Source: Diaphorobacter sp. HDW4A (GTDB lineage: Bacteria; Pseudomonadota; Gammaproteobacteria; Burkholderiales; Burkholderiaceae_C). Taken from it: a stretch of DNA of 64,000 nt. Below the pieces are notes generated by a model that searched no databases, was not told the DNA's origin, and was given only the letters and a program-made list of their open reading frames with translations. Shown here piece by piece: positions 50,841 through 58,799 of the stretch. The position numbers and the translations under genes were made by a program. Within the stretch, counting starts at the first letter, position 1. Every line of letters starts with the position of its first letter. The stretch spans positions 6,276,501 through 6,340,500 of the forward strand of contig NZ_CP049910.1 in the NCBI RefSeq assembly GCF_011305995.1, written 5' to 3'.

Positions 50841-51476
50841 ATGATTCCCAAGCGTATGTACAACGACAAGCGTGATGCCCTGAAACGACTCGCCCGCTGG
50901 GGCTCAGCCGCCGCTTCGCTCGCCCTGCTGGCGGCGTGCTCGCCATCCACTCCTTCGGCGCCCAAGTTCCAGGGCATCGACGTGACTGGCGCGGAATACG
51001 CCAAGGACTTTCCACTTGCCGACCAGAACGGTAAGCCGCGAAATATCAAGGACTTCGCGGGCAAGGTGGTTGTGGTGTTCTTCGGCTATACCCAATGCCC
51101 CGACGTCTGCCCCACGACGATGAGCGAACTCGCCGAGGTCAAGCGCTCGCTAGGTGCAGATGGCGACAAGCTGCAGGGCGTCTTCATCACCGTCGATCCT
51201 GAGCGTGATACGCCGGAAGTGCTCAAGGCTTACATGGCGAATTTCGATCCGACCTTTGTGGGGTTGATTCCGTCGCTGGAGCAGCTTCCTGCGCTCACGA
51301 AGGATTTCAAGATCTACTACAAGAAGGTGGATGGGAAGACGGCTACGAGCTATACGATGGACCATTCGGCGGGTAGCTTCATTTATGACCCTAAGGGAAA
51401 TCTCCGGGTTTATTCTCGGTATGGGTCTGGGGCTCAGGCGCTTTTTTCTGATGTGAAGGCTTTGATTTCTGGTTGA
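50841..51476 (+). CDS. SCO1/SenC copper chaperone, lipoprotein
   Basis: 211 residues with a lipobox (LLAAC, Cys33) and the Sco motif FFGYTQCPDVCPTTM (Cys86, Cys90) plus the copper histidine in YTMDHSAGSF. It loads copper into the CuA site of subunit II. It starts 9 bp after ctaB and ends the oxidase assembly operon. The inverted-repeat pair of family C follows. Confidence 0.94.
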   Translation: MIPKRMYNDKRDALKRLARWGSAAASLALLAACSPSTPSAPKFQGIDVTGAEYAKDFPLADQNGKPRNIKDFAGKVVVVFFGYTQCPDVCPTTMSELAEVKRSLGADGDKLQGVFITVDPERDTPEVLKAYMANFDPTFVGLIPSLEQLPALTKDFKIYYKKVDGKTATSYTMDHSAGSFIYDPKGNLRVYSRYGSGAQALFSDVKALISG

Positions 51477-51516
51477 TTTCTGGTTGATTTATTGGTCTCT
51501 GCTGTTGGGTTGAGAG

Positions 51517-51699
51517 CGGAGGCCGGGAGTTCCGCCCGGCGGCGGAGTCACTTTTTGCTTGCGCGCAAAAAGTAACCCAAAACGCGCTTTTCAATACCCG
51601 CGGCAGAACTCGCTTTGCGCTGCGCGCGCCGCTCGGACAACCGCCGCGAGTCAGAGGTTTCATAAGAGGAATGTTCGGCACATCGCTTCGCTCGTGGCG
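51517..51699 (+). repeat. Repeat family C, left copy
   Basis: About 183 bp. Shares with the right copy (reverse complement) CGGAGGCCGGGA, ACTTTTTGCTTGCGCGCAAAAAGTAA-like palindromes, CGCGCTTTTCAATACC, CTCGGACAACCGCC and CACATCGCTTCGCTCGT. It begins 40 bp after the Sco stop. Confidence 0.8.
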
Positions 51700-51829
51700 C
51701 GCATCTCGCGACTTCGCGAGATGTCGGTGTGCTGGTGTTGTGAGATTTGATTTGCTTGCTGCTAACCCGAGCATCCTTGCTCAAAAAAGCAGTGGACATG
51801 TACCTCTTAACCCAACTCCATAAACGTCC

Positions 51830-52007
51830 CGGCACGAGCGAAGCGATGTGCCGCAAACATCTCTTCCAGACTGATTTCCGGCGGTTGTCCGAGCAGAGTG
51901 ACGAAGGAACGCCGCGAGTTCCGCCGGAGGTATTGAAAAGCGCGTTTTTGATTACTTTTTGCGCGCGAGCAAAAAGTGATTGCCCCGCCGGGGGCAGTCC
52001 CGGCCTC
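51830..52007 (-). repeat. Repeat family C, right copy (inverted)
   Basis: About 178 bp, the reverse complement of the left copy with roughly 75-80 percent identity by eye. The pair spans 51517-52007 and could fold into a very long hairpin. The spacer between the copies holds a perfect 9-bp hairpin (CATCTCGCG/CGCGAGATG, 51702-51723). No gene is present in 51477-52058. Confidence 0.8.
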
Positions 52008-52058
52008 CGTAAGCAACCACCCCACAGAACCAAAAAGCGGCAAAAGGTCCGCCAAACC

Positions 52059-53093
52059 TTACTCAGCCCGTATCCCCTGATCCTTGATGATCTTCCCCAT
52101 CACAGCAGTATCGGCTTTGATCCGATTGGCCAACCCCTCAGGTGAAGACCCCACCGCCTGCCACCCCTGCTGAAACATCTTCGCTCGCACCTCGGGCGAC
52201 CGAGCAATCTCGATCAACGCATTCGACAGCCGAGCCCGCAGATTCGCAGGCATCGTCGCCGGCGCAGCAAAAGCGTTCCACATTTCCAGATTCAGATTCG
52301 GCACACCTGCCTCGGCAAGGCTTGGCACATCCGGTGCCAGCGTGCTGCGTCCCCCAGCCGTCACGCCGATCAGGCGCAGTTTGCCGGCCTTTTCCTGTGC
52401 GAGCGCCAAGGCCGGTGGCAGCAGGGCCATCTGCAGCTGGCCGCCGAGCATCGCCTGTGCGACTTGTGGGTAGCCGGGGTAGGGCACGTGCACAGGCGCG
52501 ATGCCGGTGCGTGCCTTCATCAGCTCTGTGCCGATGTGGCCCACAGTGCCCACGCCGGGTGTGCCGTAGCTCCACTTGTCGCCTGACTTCTTGGCGGCGG
52601 CGAGGAACGCGCGCGCGTCCGTGCCGTCGGGTGCGTCAGGCAGATGCACTGGGGCGGTCAGCACCAGTGGCGATACGCCTACCAGCGTGAGCGGCGCCAG
52701 ATCCTTCTGCGGGTTGTACGGAACGCGCTTGTTGATCAGATTGGCGATGGTCAGATTGCCGTTGATGAACAGGCCGATGGTGTGATCGTCGCGCGACTTG
52801 GCGATGTAGTCGGCTGCGATGTTGCCGCCCGCGCCGACCTTGTTTTCCACGATCACCGGATGGCCGAGCGCCTTGGACAGCGGCTCGGCAAAGGTGCGCG
52901 CCGTCAGGTCGGGCGAGGAGCCGCCGGGAAAGCCGACAACGATGCGCAGCGGCTTGTTCGGCCATCCGGGTGTGGAGTCGGTGGAGGCCGCGGTAGTAGT
53001 AGCTGAAAACGCTGAGTTGGACAGGGCTGCCAGCGCAAGCATCGCTGCCGTCAAATTCAGAATGCTGCGGCGGGCCATCGGGAAGTGGGACAT
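52059..53093 (-). CDS. Bug/TctC-family substrate-binding protein
   Basis: 344 residues with an N-terminal signal (after MARRSILNLTAAMLALAALSNSAFS) and the Bug fold: PNKPLRIVVGFPGGSSPDLTAR, VENKVGAGGNIAADYIAKS, and the hinge KLRLIGVTAGGRSTLAPDVPSLAEAG. It is a periplasmic solute-binding protein for carboxylates. The longer frame to 53171 lacks a signal in the right place; 53093 or 53078 is more likely. No transport membrane genes adjoin. Confidence 0.88.
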   Translation of the reverse strand: MSHFPMARRSILNLTAAMLALAALSNSAFSATTTAASTDSTPGWPNKPLRIVVGFPGGSSPDLTARTFAEPLSKALGHPVIVENKVGAGGNIAADYIAKSRDDHTIGLFINGNLTIANLINKRVPYNPQKDLAPLTLVGVSPLVLTAPVHLPDAPDGTDARAFLAAAKKSGDKWSYGTPGVGTVGHIGTELMKARTGIAPVHVPYPGYPQVAQAMLGGQLQMALLPPALALAQEKAGKLRLIGVTAGGRSTLAPDVPSLAEAGVPNLNLEMWNAFAAPATMPANLRARLSNALIEIARSPEVRAKMFQQGWQAVGSSPEGLANRIKADTAVMGKIIKDQGIRAE

Positions 53094-53125
53094 GGAGATG
53101 GAATCTTTCTTGTCTTCATCTGCAC

Positions 53126-53167
53126 CAAAAACAAAAGCGCGCAGGCCCTGAACGGATCTGCGCGCTT
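53126..53167 (-). terminator. Rho-independent terminator of rpoH
   Basis: On the minus strand a perfect 10-bp stem AAGCGCGCAG / CTGCGCGCTT with a 13-base loop is followed by TTGTTTTTGG. It lies 45 bp after the rpoH stop and overlaps the upstream end of the Bug gene's leader. Confidence 0.85.
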
Positions 53168-53212
53168 GCAATTATCGCCCTCATGCCAGTGAGCGGAGGA
53201 GGGCAAGGAGGC

Positions 53213-54154
53213 TCAGGCGTACTCGGCCAGAGCTTTCTTCATCTTCTTCATCGCGGCCACTTCGATCTGGCGGATGCGTTCGGCGCTCACGCCGTAGACG
53301 GCGGCCAGATCATGCAGCGTCATGCCGCCTGAACCATCATCGTTCACCTTCAGCCAGCGCTCTTCCACAATACGGCGGCTGCGTTCGTCGAGGCTCTCCA
53401 GCGCGGTGGCGATGCCATCGCTGGCAAGGCGGTCACGCTGATGGTTCTCGAGCATGGCCGTGGGCTCGTGGCTCGCGTCCGACAGATAGGCGATCGGGCC
53501 AAAGGCCTGCTCGCCGTCGTCGCTCGGAGCCGGATCGAGCAGCACATCGCCACCCGAGAGCCGGGTTTCCATCTCGATCACTTCTTCGCGCTTGACATTC
53601 AGCTGTGCCGCCACCATATCGATTTCATGGTCGGACAACGTGTCACGCACGACGGCAGCATCGTCCATGGCAGCATCGGCCTTGAAACCCTGCTTCATCG
53701 AGCGCAGATTGAAGAATAGCTTGCGCTGGGCCTTGGTGGTCGCCACCTTGACCATGCGCCAGTTCTTCAAAATGTATTCGTGGATTTCGGCCTTGATCCA
53801 GTGCATGGCGTAGGACACCAGGCGCACACCCTGATCGGGGTCGAAACGCTTGACGGCCTTCATCAGACCGACGTTGCCTTCCTGGATCAGGTCGCCATGC
53901 GGCAGCCCGTACCCGAGGTATTGGCGCGAGATCGAAACCACCAGACGCAGGTGCGAGAGCACCAGACGGCCAGCGGAGTCCACATCGCTATCATTCTTGA
54001 GGCGCCGGGCATACGTCTGCTCTTCCTCGGCGGTCAGCAGAGGCAGGCGGTTCACGGCGGAAATATAAGCGTCCAGATTCCCCAGCGGCGGAACCAGTGC
54101 CCAAGGGTTAGCGGGCGCCAGAGACGTCGAGGTGGATGCAGCTTGCAGGTTCAT
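53213..54154 (-). CDS. rpoH: RNA polymerase sigma-32 factor
   Basis: 313 residues with sigma-70 regions 2 and 4. Region 2 reads LRLVVSISRQYLGYGLPHGDLIQEG; the RpoH box reads QRKLFFNLR; region 4 is DLAAVYGVSAERIRQIEVAAMKKM. It directs the heat-shock regulon. The start at 54154 has AAAGGA 8 bp upstream; 54163 has no room for a ribosome binding site. A perfect CIRCE element lies just upstream of the gene. A terminator follows it. Confidence 0.95.
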   Translation of the reverse strand: MNLQAASTSTSLAPANPWALVPPLGNLDAYISAVNRLPLLTAEEEQTYARRLKNDSDVDSAGRLVLSHLRLVVSISRQYLGYGLPHGDLIQEGNVGLMKAVKRFDPDQGVRLVSYAMHWIKAEIHEYILKNWRMVKVATTKAQRKLFFNLRSMKQGFKADAAMDDAAVVRDTLSDHEIDMVAAQLNVKREEVIEMETRLSGGDVLLDPAPSDDGEQAFGPIAYLSDASHEPTAMLENHQRDRLASDGIATALESLDERSRRIVEERWLKVNDDGSGGMTLHDLAAVYGVSAERIRQIEVAAMKKMKKALAEYA

Positions 54155-54188
54155 TAGAGACATCCTTTCATCACCATTTCGGTTCATA

Positions 54189-54215
54189 TTAGCACTCTGT
54201 TGGAGTGAGTGCTAA
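54189..54215. promoter_or_regulatory. CIRCE element (HrcA operator) upstream of rpoH
   Basis: TTAGCACTC-N9-GAGTGCTAA, a perfect match to the CIRCE consensus. It begins 35 bp before the preferred rpoH start. HrcA binding here would repress rpoH until heat shock. Confidence 0.92.
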
Positions 54216-54537
54216 GGCGTAAGTTCCCAACTTTTTTACTTGGGTATGAATTTTCTGATTGCAATAGCGAAAAGAGCATTCTGATCAAGCATTTATCAAG
54301 GAAACATCACTGCTTTTCGAGGTGTTGTTCACCCATGTCAGCCCTTGAAATACGAAAACCTGTGGGGTTTTCGGCGGATTCGGGATTGTGAGGTGGGAGC
54401 CTGCTGAGCGGGGTCGTTGAACTTTGACTGAGAGTGTCGGAAAAGTTCGCGTTTTCTTTTCCCTTTTTCCATGGTGACAGCCTTCTGCCATTGCATGTCG
54501 GCACTTCAGAATTCACCGCTACGGGATCGGAGATCCC
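54216..54537. other. Intergenic region between rpoH and the GntR gene
   Basis: 322 bp, AT-rich near rpoH. It carries the likely rpoH promoter (not resolved) and a weak hairpin GAAAACC/GGTTTTC near 54354-54372 that could end transcripts coming from the GntR side. No gene is supported; short minus-strand frames here lack start signals. Confidence 0.5.
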
Positions 54538-55308
54538 TCACGTTGTTGTTTTCACATGCAAGCGATTCGACTGGCAGCGATGCAGTGCCTTGTAGTGTTC
54601 CACCGGCCGCCCGCTGGCACTGTAGGCGATGGACTCGATGCGCAGCAGCGGCTCGTGGTCCGTGAGTTCCAGCAGGATGCGAGTGTCAGAGTCGGGCAGC
54701 ACGGCGTCGATCCAGCGCTCGGCGCGGACGATGCGCAGGCCGTATTGGCGCTTGAGCACATCGTAGAGCGAGCGGTTTTCGAGGCGTGCGCGCTGCAGTC
54801 CGGGGGCAAGGTCGGCGGGGATGGTGGTTTCGACCAGGAGGCGCAATTCGCCGTCCACGCTGCGCAGGCGCTTGAGGGCGATGACGTTGTCGCCCTCGTT
54901 GAGTTCGAGGGCGCGGGCCTCCTGCAAAGTGGGCGCGCGCAGGGTCTGCTCCAGCACTTGGGTGCGCACGGTCAGGCCCTTGCGGGCCATTTCGTCGGAG
55001 AAACCGAGCACGGTGGAGACGAAATCCTCATCGCGTTCGCGGGCGGCGACGAAGGCGCCCTGACCTCGTATCTTGTAGATGAGGCCGCTGCGTACCAGTT
55101 CGGCCAGCGCTTCGCGCACGACGATGCGCGAGATGCCGAACTGTTCGCCGAACTCGGCTTCGGTGGGCAGCTTGGCGTCGGTGGCCCAGACGCCGCCGAG
55201 GATGTTGGCGCGCACCACGTCGCGAAACTGTATCCACAGGGGGGTGCTGGCGTTGCGGTCCAGTGCGGGAGACTGCTGTATGGGTTGTGTTTCGATTTCG
55301 GCGGTCAT
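54538..55308 (-). CDS. GntR-family regulator with UTRA domain
   Basis: 256 residues: an N-terminal GntR winged helix (STPLWIQFRDVVRANILGG, KLPTEAEFGEQFGISRIVVREALAELVRSGLIYKIRGQGAFVA across its helices) and a UTRA ligand-binding domain of the HutC subfamily. The start at 55308 is the family start; a longer frame runs antiparallel over the next gene and is not coding. Its ATG overlaps the stop of the GlpD-like gene by 4 bp, so it is the last gene of the kinase-dehydrogenase-regulator operon. Confidence 0.92.
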   Translation of the reverse strand: MTAEIETQPIQQSPALDRNASTPLWIQFRDVVRANILGGVWATDAKLPTEAEFGEQFGISRIVVREALAELVRSGLIYKIRGQGAFVAARERDEDFVSTVLGFSDEMARKGLTVRTQVLEQTLRAPTLQEARALELNEGDNVIALKRLRSVDGELRLLVETTIPADLAPGLQRARLENRSLYDVLKRQYGLRIVRAERWIDAVLPDSDTRILLELTDHEPLLRIESIAYSASGRPVEHYKALHRCQSNRLHVKTTT

Positions 55309-57137
55309 GTCGGCACGGAGGGTGAAAATGCAGGTTGGTGAGCGGTGGCGTGTGCGGCAACGGATGCGGCAGGCAACTGGCTGGGCAGGTTGGCTGCGGA
55401 TGCGCTCGTCGCGGGCGCTTCTGCAGCTTCCAGCTCCACCCCGTGGCGTTCCTGCAGCAGGCGGCGGCAGGCCGTCAGCTCGCTTTGGGCACGCTCGGGG
55501 CTCCAGTCCAGCGCCTTGGCGGCAATCGTCGCCAGCTCGGTCAGCAGGGCCGCGTTCATACGTCCACCAATGGCCAGCACCGTACGCCGCAGCACCAGAT
55601 CGTCCAGATGCACCACGCCGCTCACATGGCAAAGATACCGCACTTCGCCGCTGGAGTAGTCGGGCGCGTGAATCAGCGGGCGGTCGTCGTGCGATGCGTG
55701 TAGGCTGCGAGCGACTTCGTTGGCGCGCGTGCCATAGCGCGAGAGCAGGGTTTGCGCGCGTGCCTGGCTGATATGGTGTTGCTGCGCGAGCGCGATGGCG
55801 AGCTGGTGCTTGGCCGTCACATCGGTCGGGAGGTGGGCTCCGCCGCCGATGGGAAGCGCCTCGGTGGACTGCACGCGGGGTCGGGCGAGGGCCTGCAGGA
55901 CCTGGTCCGATGCGGACTCGGCGAGCGCGCGGAAGGTGGTCCATTTGCCGCCGACGAGGCAGATCATTGGCACTTGACGCGTGGCGTTCGGCGGCTCGGT
56001 GACGACGCTGTGCTCGCGCGAGATCTGGCCGGGCTGGTCGGCGGGTGCGCGGGCGAGCGGGCGCACACCGACGTAGGTGTAGAGCACTTGCTCGCGATGG
56101 AAGCTCTGGCGAGGGAAGACCTCGTGCAGCACGTCGAGCAGGTAGTCGATTTCCGCGGGCTCTGTGGTGGCGGTGTCAGGGTCGTCGACGGGAATGTCGG
56201 TGGAGCCGACGAGCACCCGGTCCATGAACGGAAAGACGATGCATACGCGGCCATCGGCGGCCTCGAAATAGACCATGCGACCGTTGAGCTGGCGATGCAG
56301 CTGGGGATGGTCGAGGATCAGATGCGAGCCCTTGGTACCCATCACGCGTTCGGTCGCGCCGCCCAGCATGTTGGCGCTGTGGTCGAGCCACGCACCCGTC
56401 GCGTTGACGATGCTGTCGGCGCTCACTTCGGCTGTCTCTCCTGTGATTTCGTCGCGCAGCTGAACGCGGTTGCCGCTGCAGCCTGTGGCGCGGCAGTAGG
56501 TGGCGGCGATGCTGGCACGGTGATGTACGTGGGCATCGGCGATGAGTTCGTGGATCAGCCATTCGGGGTGGCTGATCCACGCATCGAAATACGCCGCCGT
56601 CCAGCGCACGCCATCGCGCAGCAGCGCCTTGTCGGCGGGGCTCACGCGGTCAATGCGGTGGTGGGGCATCACGCGTTGCTTGCTGCCCAGCAGGTCATAC
56701 AGACGCAGGCCGAGCGACACCACGAACAGCCCGCGCTGCGACTTGCCCGCACCCGATGCGCCGACGAAGCGCAGTGCCCCATCCATCAGCCCGCCCAGAC
56801 GCTGCGACAGCGGCACCACGGTCTTGAGTGGATGCACCAGATGCGGCGCGTTGCGCAGCAGCAGATTGCGCTCGCGCGTGGCCTCGGCCACCAGCGCGAA
56901 CGAGCCGTGCTCGAGATAGCGCAGGCCGCCGTGGATCATGCGCGAGGGCGCGCTGCTCGCGCCGCTGGCGATGTCGCCCTTGTCGATGACGAGGCAATCG
57001 AGGCCCTGCAGGCTCAGGTCGCGGAACACGCCCACGCCGTTGATGCCGGCGCCGACGATGACCGTCGAGAAATGTCGGCCATGCAGTGCGGCCGGGCGGG
57101 TGTACGCGGTGGACTTGGTGCCGGTTGCTGGATTCAT
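55305..57137 (-). CDS. GlpD-like FAD-dependent glycerol-3-phosphate (polyol phosphate) dehydrogenase
   Basis: 610 residues of the GlpD/EryB family. The FAD loop is VGAGINGVG (residues 28-36), followed by DKGDIASGASSAPSRMIHGGLRYLEHG and, further on, DRVLVGSTDIPVDDPDT and GGKWTTFRALAE. A C-terminal GlpD-type helical domain is long, adding 60-80 residues beyond typical GlpD and ending in Ala/Ser/Pro-rich sequence. It oxidises a polyol phosphate and feeds electrons to quinone. The kinase and transporter context, without glpF, points to a polyol other than glycerol. Confidence 0.88.
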   Translation of the reverse strand: MNPATGTKSTAYTRPAALHGRHFSTVIVGAGINGVGVFRDLSLQGLDCLVIDKGDIASGASSAPSRMIHGGLRYLEHGSFALVAEATRERNLLLRNAPHLVHPLKTVVPLSQRLGGLMDGALRFVGASGAGKSQRGLFVVSLGLRLYDLLGSKQRVMPHHRIDRVSPADKALLRDGVRWTAAYFDAWISHPEWLIHELIADAHVHHRASIAATYCRATGCSGNRVQLRDEITGETAEVSADSIVNATGAWLDHSANMLGGATERVMGTKGSHLILDHPQLHRQLNGRMVYFEAADGRVCIVFPFMDRVLVGSTDIPVDDPDTATTEPAEIDYLLDVLHEVFPRQSFHREQVLYTYVGVRPLARAPADQPGQISREHSVVTEPPNATRQVPMICLVGGKWTTFRALAESASDQVLQALARPRVQSTEALPIGGGAHLPTDVTAKHQLAIALAQQHHISQARAQTLLSRYGTRANEVARSLHASHDDRPLIHAPDYSSGEVRYLCHVSGVVHLDDLVLRRTVLAIGGRMNAALLTELATIAAKALDWSPERAQSELTACRRLLQERHGVELEAAEAPATSASAANLPSQLPAASVAAHATAHQPAFSPSVPT

Positions 57138-58621
57138 TGGTGGGCCCTGTACAGATGTGCGAAGGCGGGTGTGAGCGAGTGCATGAGCTCGGCGTAGTCC
57201 GCCAGAAAACGGGCGTGGGCGGTGGCCTGCAGCGGATCGGGTGTGATCGTGCTGCAGCGCGCGAGCAGTGGCGCCGTCGGCGCGCCTTGCGACTGCGCCG
57301 CATAGAGGGCTGCGCCGCGCGCGCCGGTCTCGTCATCGCCACAGCGCTGCACCGGATGACCGAGCAGCGATGCCAGCAGCTGCACCATGCGTGCATCGCG
57401 TGCGCCGCCGCCAAGTGCGGCTACGCGTGCCGGTGATCCGAGGCCGCAGGCGGCCAGATGTTGCAGATGCACGCTGTGCTGAGAGAGCACCGCGTCCACC
57501 ACCGCGCGCGCCATGTGCGTCCGCTCGTGGTGGCTGGACAGGCCGATGAAGCCCGCCTTGGCATGCGCGGGCGAACCACCGCCGTTGATGAAGGGGGCGA
57601 AGCGCAGTCCGTCCGCGCCGAGCGGCACGCTCATCGCGCATTCCACGACGGCCGCAGCGCTCTCGAACTGCAGCGTGCGCGCCAGCCACGCGACGTTGGC
57701 CATCGACGAGGGGCTGTTCTCCAGATAAAGACGCTGATCGGGCGGCCCGAAGCGCACGATGGCGCCTACTTGCGGCTTGGGCTCGCGCACCGGCGCGATC
57801 ACGGCATTCACGCACCAGGTACCAAGCACGGCCACGGCTTGCCCGACGGCGGCTGCGCCCACCGCATGCAGCGAGGCCAGCAGGTCGATGGCGCCTGCAG
57901 CCACCGGAATGCCTGCTGGCAGCCCGCACTGTGCTGCAGCATCAGGCGTGAGTCGGCCGATCTGCGTGCCGCTGTCGACGAGCGGCGGCAGGGCTGACTG
58001 CAGTCCCGGCAGACCGACCACCTCGAAGGCCAGTTCACTGGGGCGCCCCGTGGTCAGTGACAGCAGGCCGGCGGTGCTGACGTCGCTCGCATCGGTGACG
58101 AGCACGCCAGTGAGCAGCCAGGTCAGGTAGTCCTTGGCGCAGACGAGGTGCGCAATCTGCGGCAGATCGATGTCGCCGCGTGCGACCAGCTCGGCCAGCA
58201 CCTGCGTGGGCTGTCCGGACCAGGGCTGGCAACCCACGGCCTCGTAGAGCGCCGCACCCTGCTGCTGCGCGAGTTGCGCCGCGCGGTGGGATGCGCGCTG
58301 GTCCGTCGATGCCACCGCAAGCCCGCGCAGCAGTGCGCCGTGGGCATCGAGCGCATACAGCCCGGCTCCATGCCCGGTGCAGGCGATGGCACCGATCTGC
58401 CGCACGCGCTGCTCACCCAGTTGCTGCGCGATGCTGGCCAGCGCCTGCATCAGCGCGTCGTGGATGCACTGTGCCGTCAGCTCGCAGCCACCGCCGCTGC
58501 TGCGCCGGTGCGTGAGCGCATCCCCTGCGACTGCCAGACTTGCGCCACTCCCCGCGTCGAAAGCCACCGCCTTCAAACCCGTGGACCCCATGTCGATACC
58601 GATGAAGATGTTTGTTTTCAT
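57134..58621 (-). CDS. FGGY-family carbohydrate kinase
   Basis: 495 residues of the FGGY kinase family, with the N-terminal nucleotide loop GIDMGSTGLKAVAFDA (8-23), VTDASDVSTAGLLSL mid-protein, and the catalytic aspartate in VAAGAIDLLAS (Asp246). The second ATPase half carries GGGARDARMVQLLASLLG. It phosphorylates a sugar or polyol with ATP. The gene overlaps the GlpD-like start (ATGA) and leads the minus-strand operon, divergent from the ABC transporter. The sugar is not identified. Confidence 0.88.
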   Translation of the reverse strand: MKTNIFIGIDMGSTGLKAVAFDAGSGASLAVAGDALTHRRSSGGGCELTAQCIHDALMQALASIAQQLGEQRVRQIGAIACTGHGAGLYALDAHGALLRGLAVASTDQRASHRAAQLAQQQGAALYEAVGCQPWSGQPTQVLAELVARGDIDLPQIAHLVCAKDYLTWLLTGVLVTDASDVSTAGLLSLTTGRPSELAFEVVGLPGLQSALPPLVDSGTQIGRLTPDAAAQCGLPAGIPVAAGAIDLLASLHAVGAAAVGQAVAVLGTWCVNAVIAPVREPKPQVGAIVRFGPPDQRLYLENSPSSMANVAWLARTLQFESAAAVVECAMSVPLGADGLRFAPFINGGGSPAHAKAGFIGLSSHHERTHMARAVVDAVLSQHSVHLQHLAACGLGSPARVAALGGGARDARMVQLLASLLGHPVQRCGDDETGARGAALYAAQSQGAPTAPLLARCSTITPDPLQATAHARFLADYAELMHSLTPAFAHLYRAHQ

Positions 58622-58630
58622 GTCATAACA
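58621..58630. promoter_or_regulatory. Candidate GntR half-operator, TGTCATAACA
   Basis: Nine of ten bases match the palindrome at 58711. It abuts the FGGY start codon. The two sites share the longer pattern TGTCATRACA.CGTTRC and lie 90 bp apart in the divergent promoter region. Confidence 0.45.
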
Positions 58631-58710
58631 TCGTTACTCAATAAAAATCGCGACGCAGTGGTGTTTTCCCTAGATTGTTTCATAAAAATGACTCAGATAC
58701 ATTGCATCAA

Positions 58711-58720
58711 TGTCATGACA
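58711..58720. promoter_or_regulatory. Candidate GntR operator, TGTCATGACA
   Basis: A perfect 10-bp palindrome of the GT-N4-AC type used by GntR proteins. It lies 80 bp before the transporter binding-protein gene, in the divergent promoter region. Binding by the GntR protein encoded at the end of the minus-strand operon is inference. Confidence 0.5.
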
Positions 58721-58799
58721 ACGTTGCGGATGTGCAAGAGGTCAGGCAATCAACGGCAAGTGGCGTGGGCCCGGCCAATCAACGACACAGGAGACGGCA

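Noticed and set aside
55309..55944. N-terminal extension of the GntR frame
   Set aside because: The extension runs over the GlpD-like gene in another frame and has shadow composition; the family start at 55308 is preceded by no domain.
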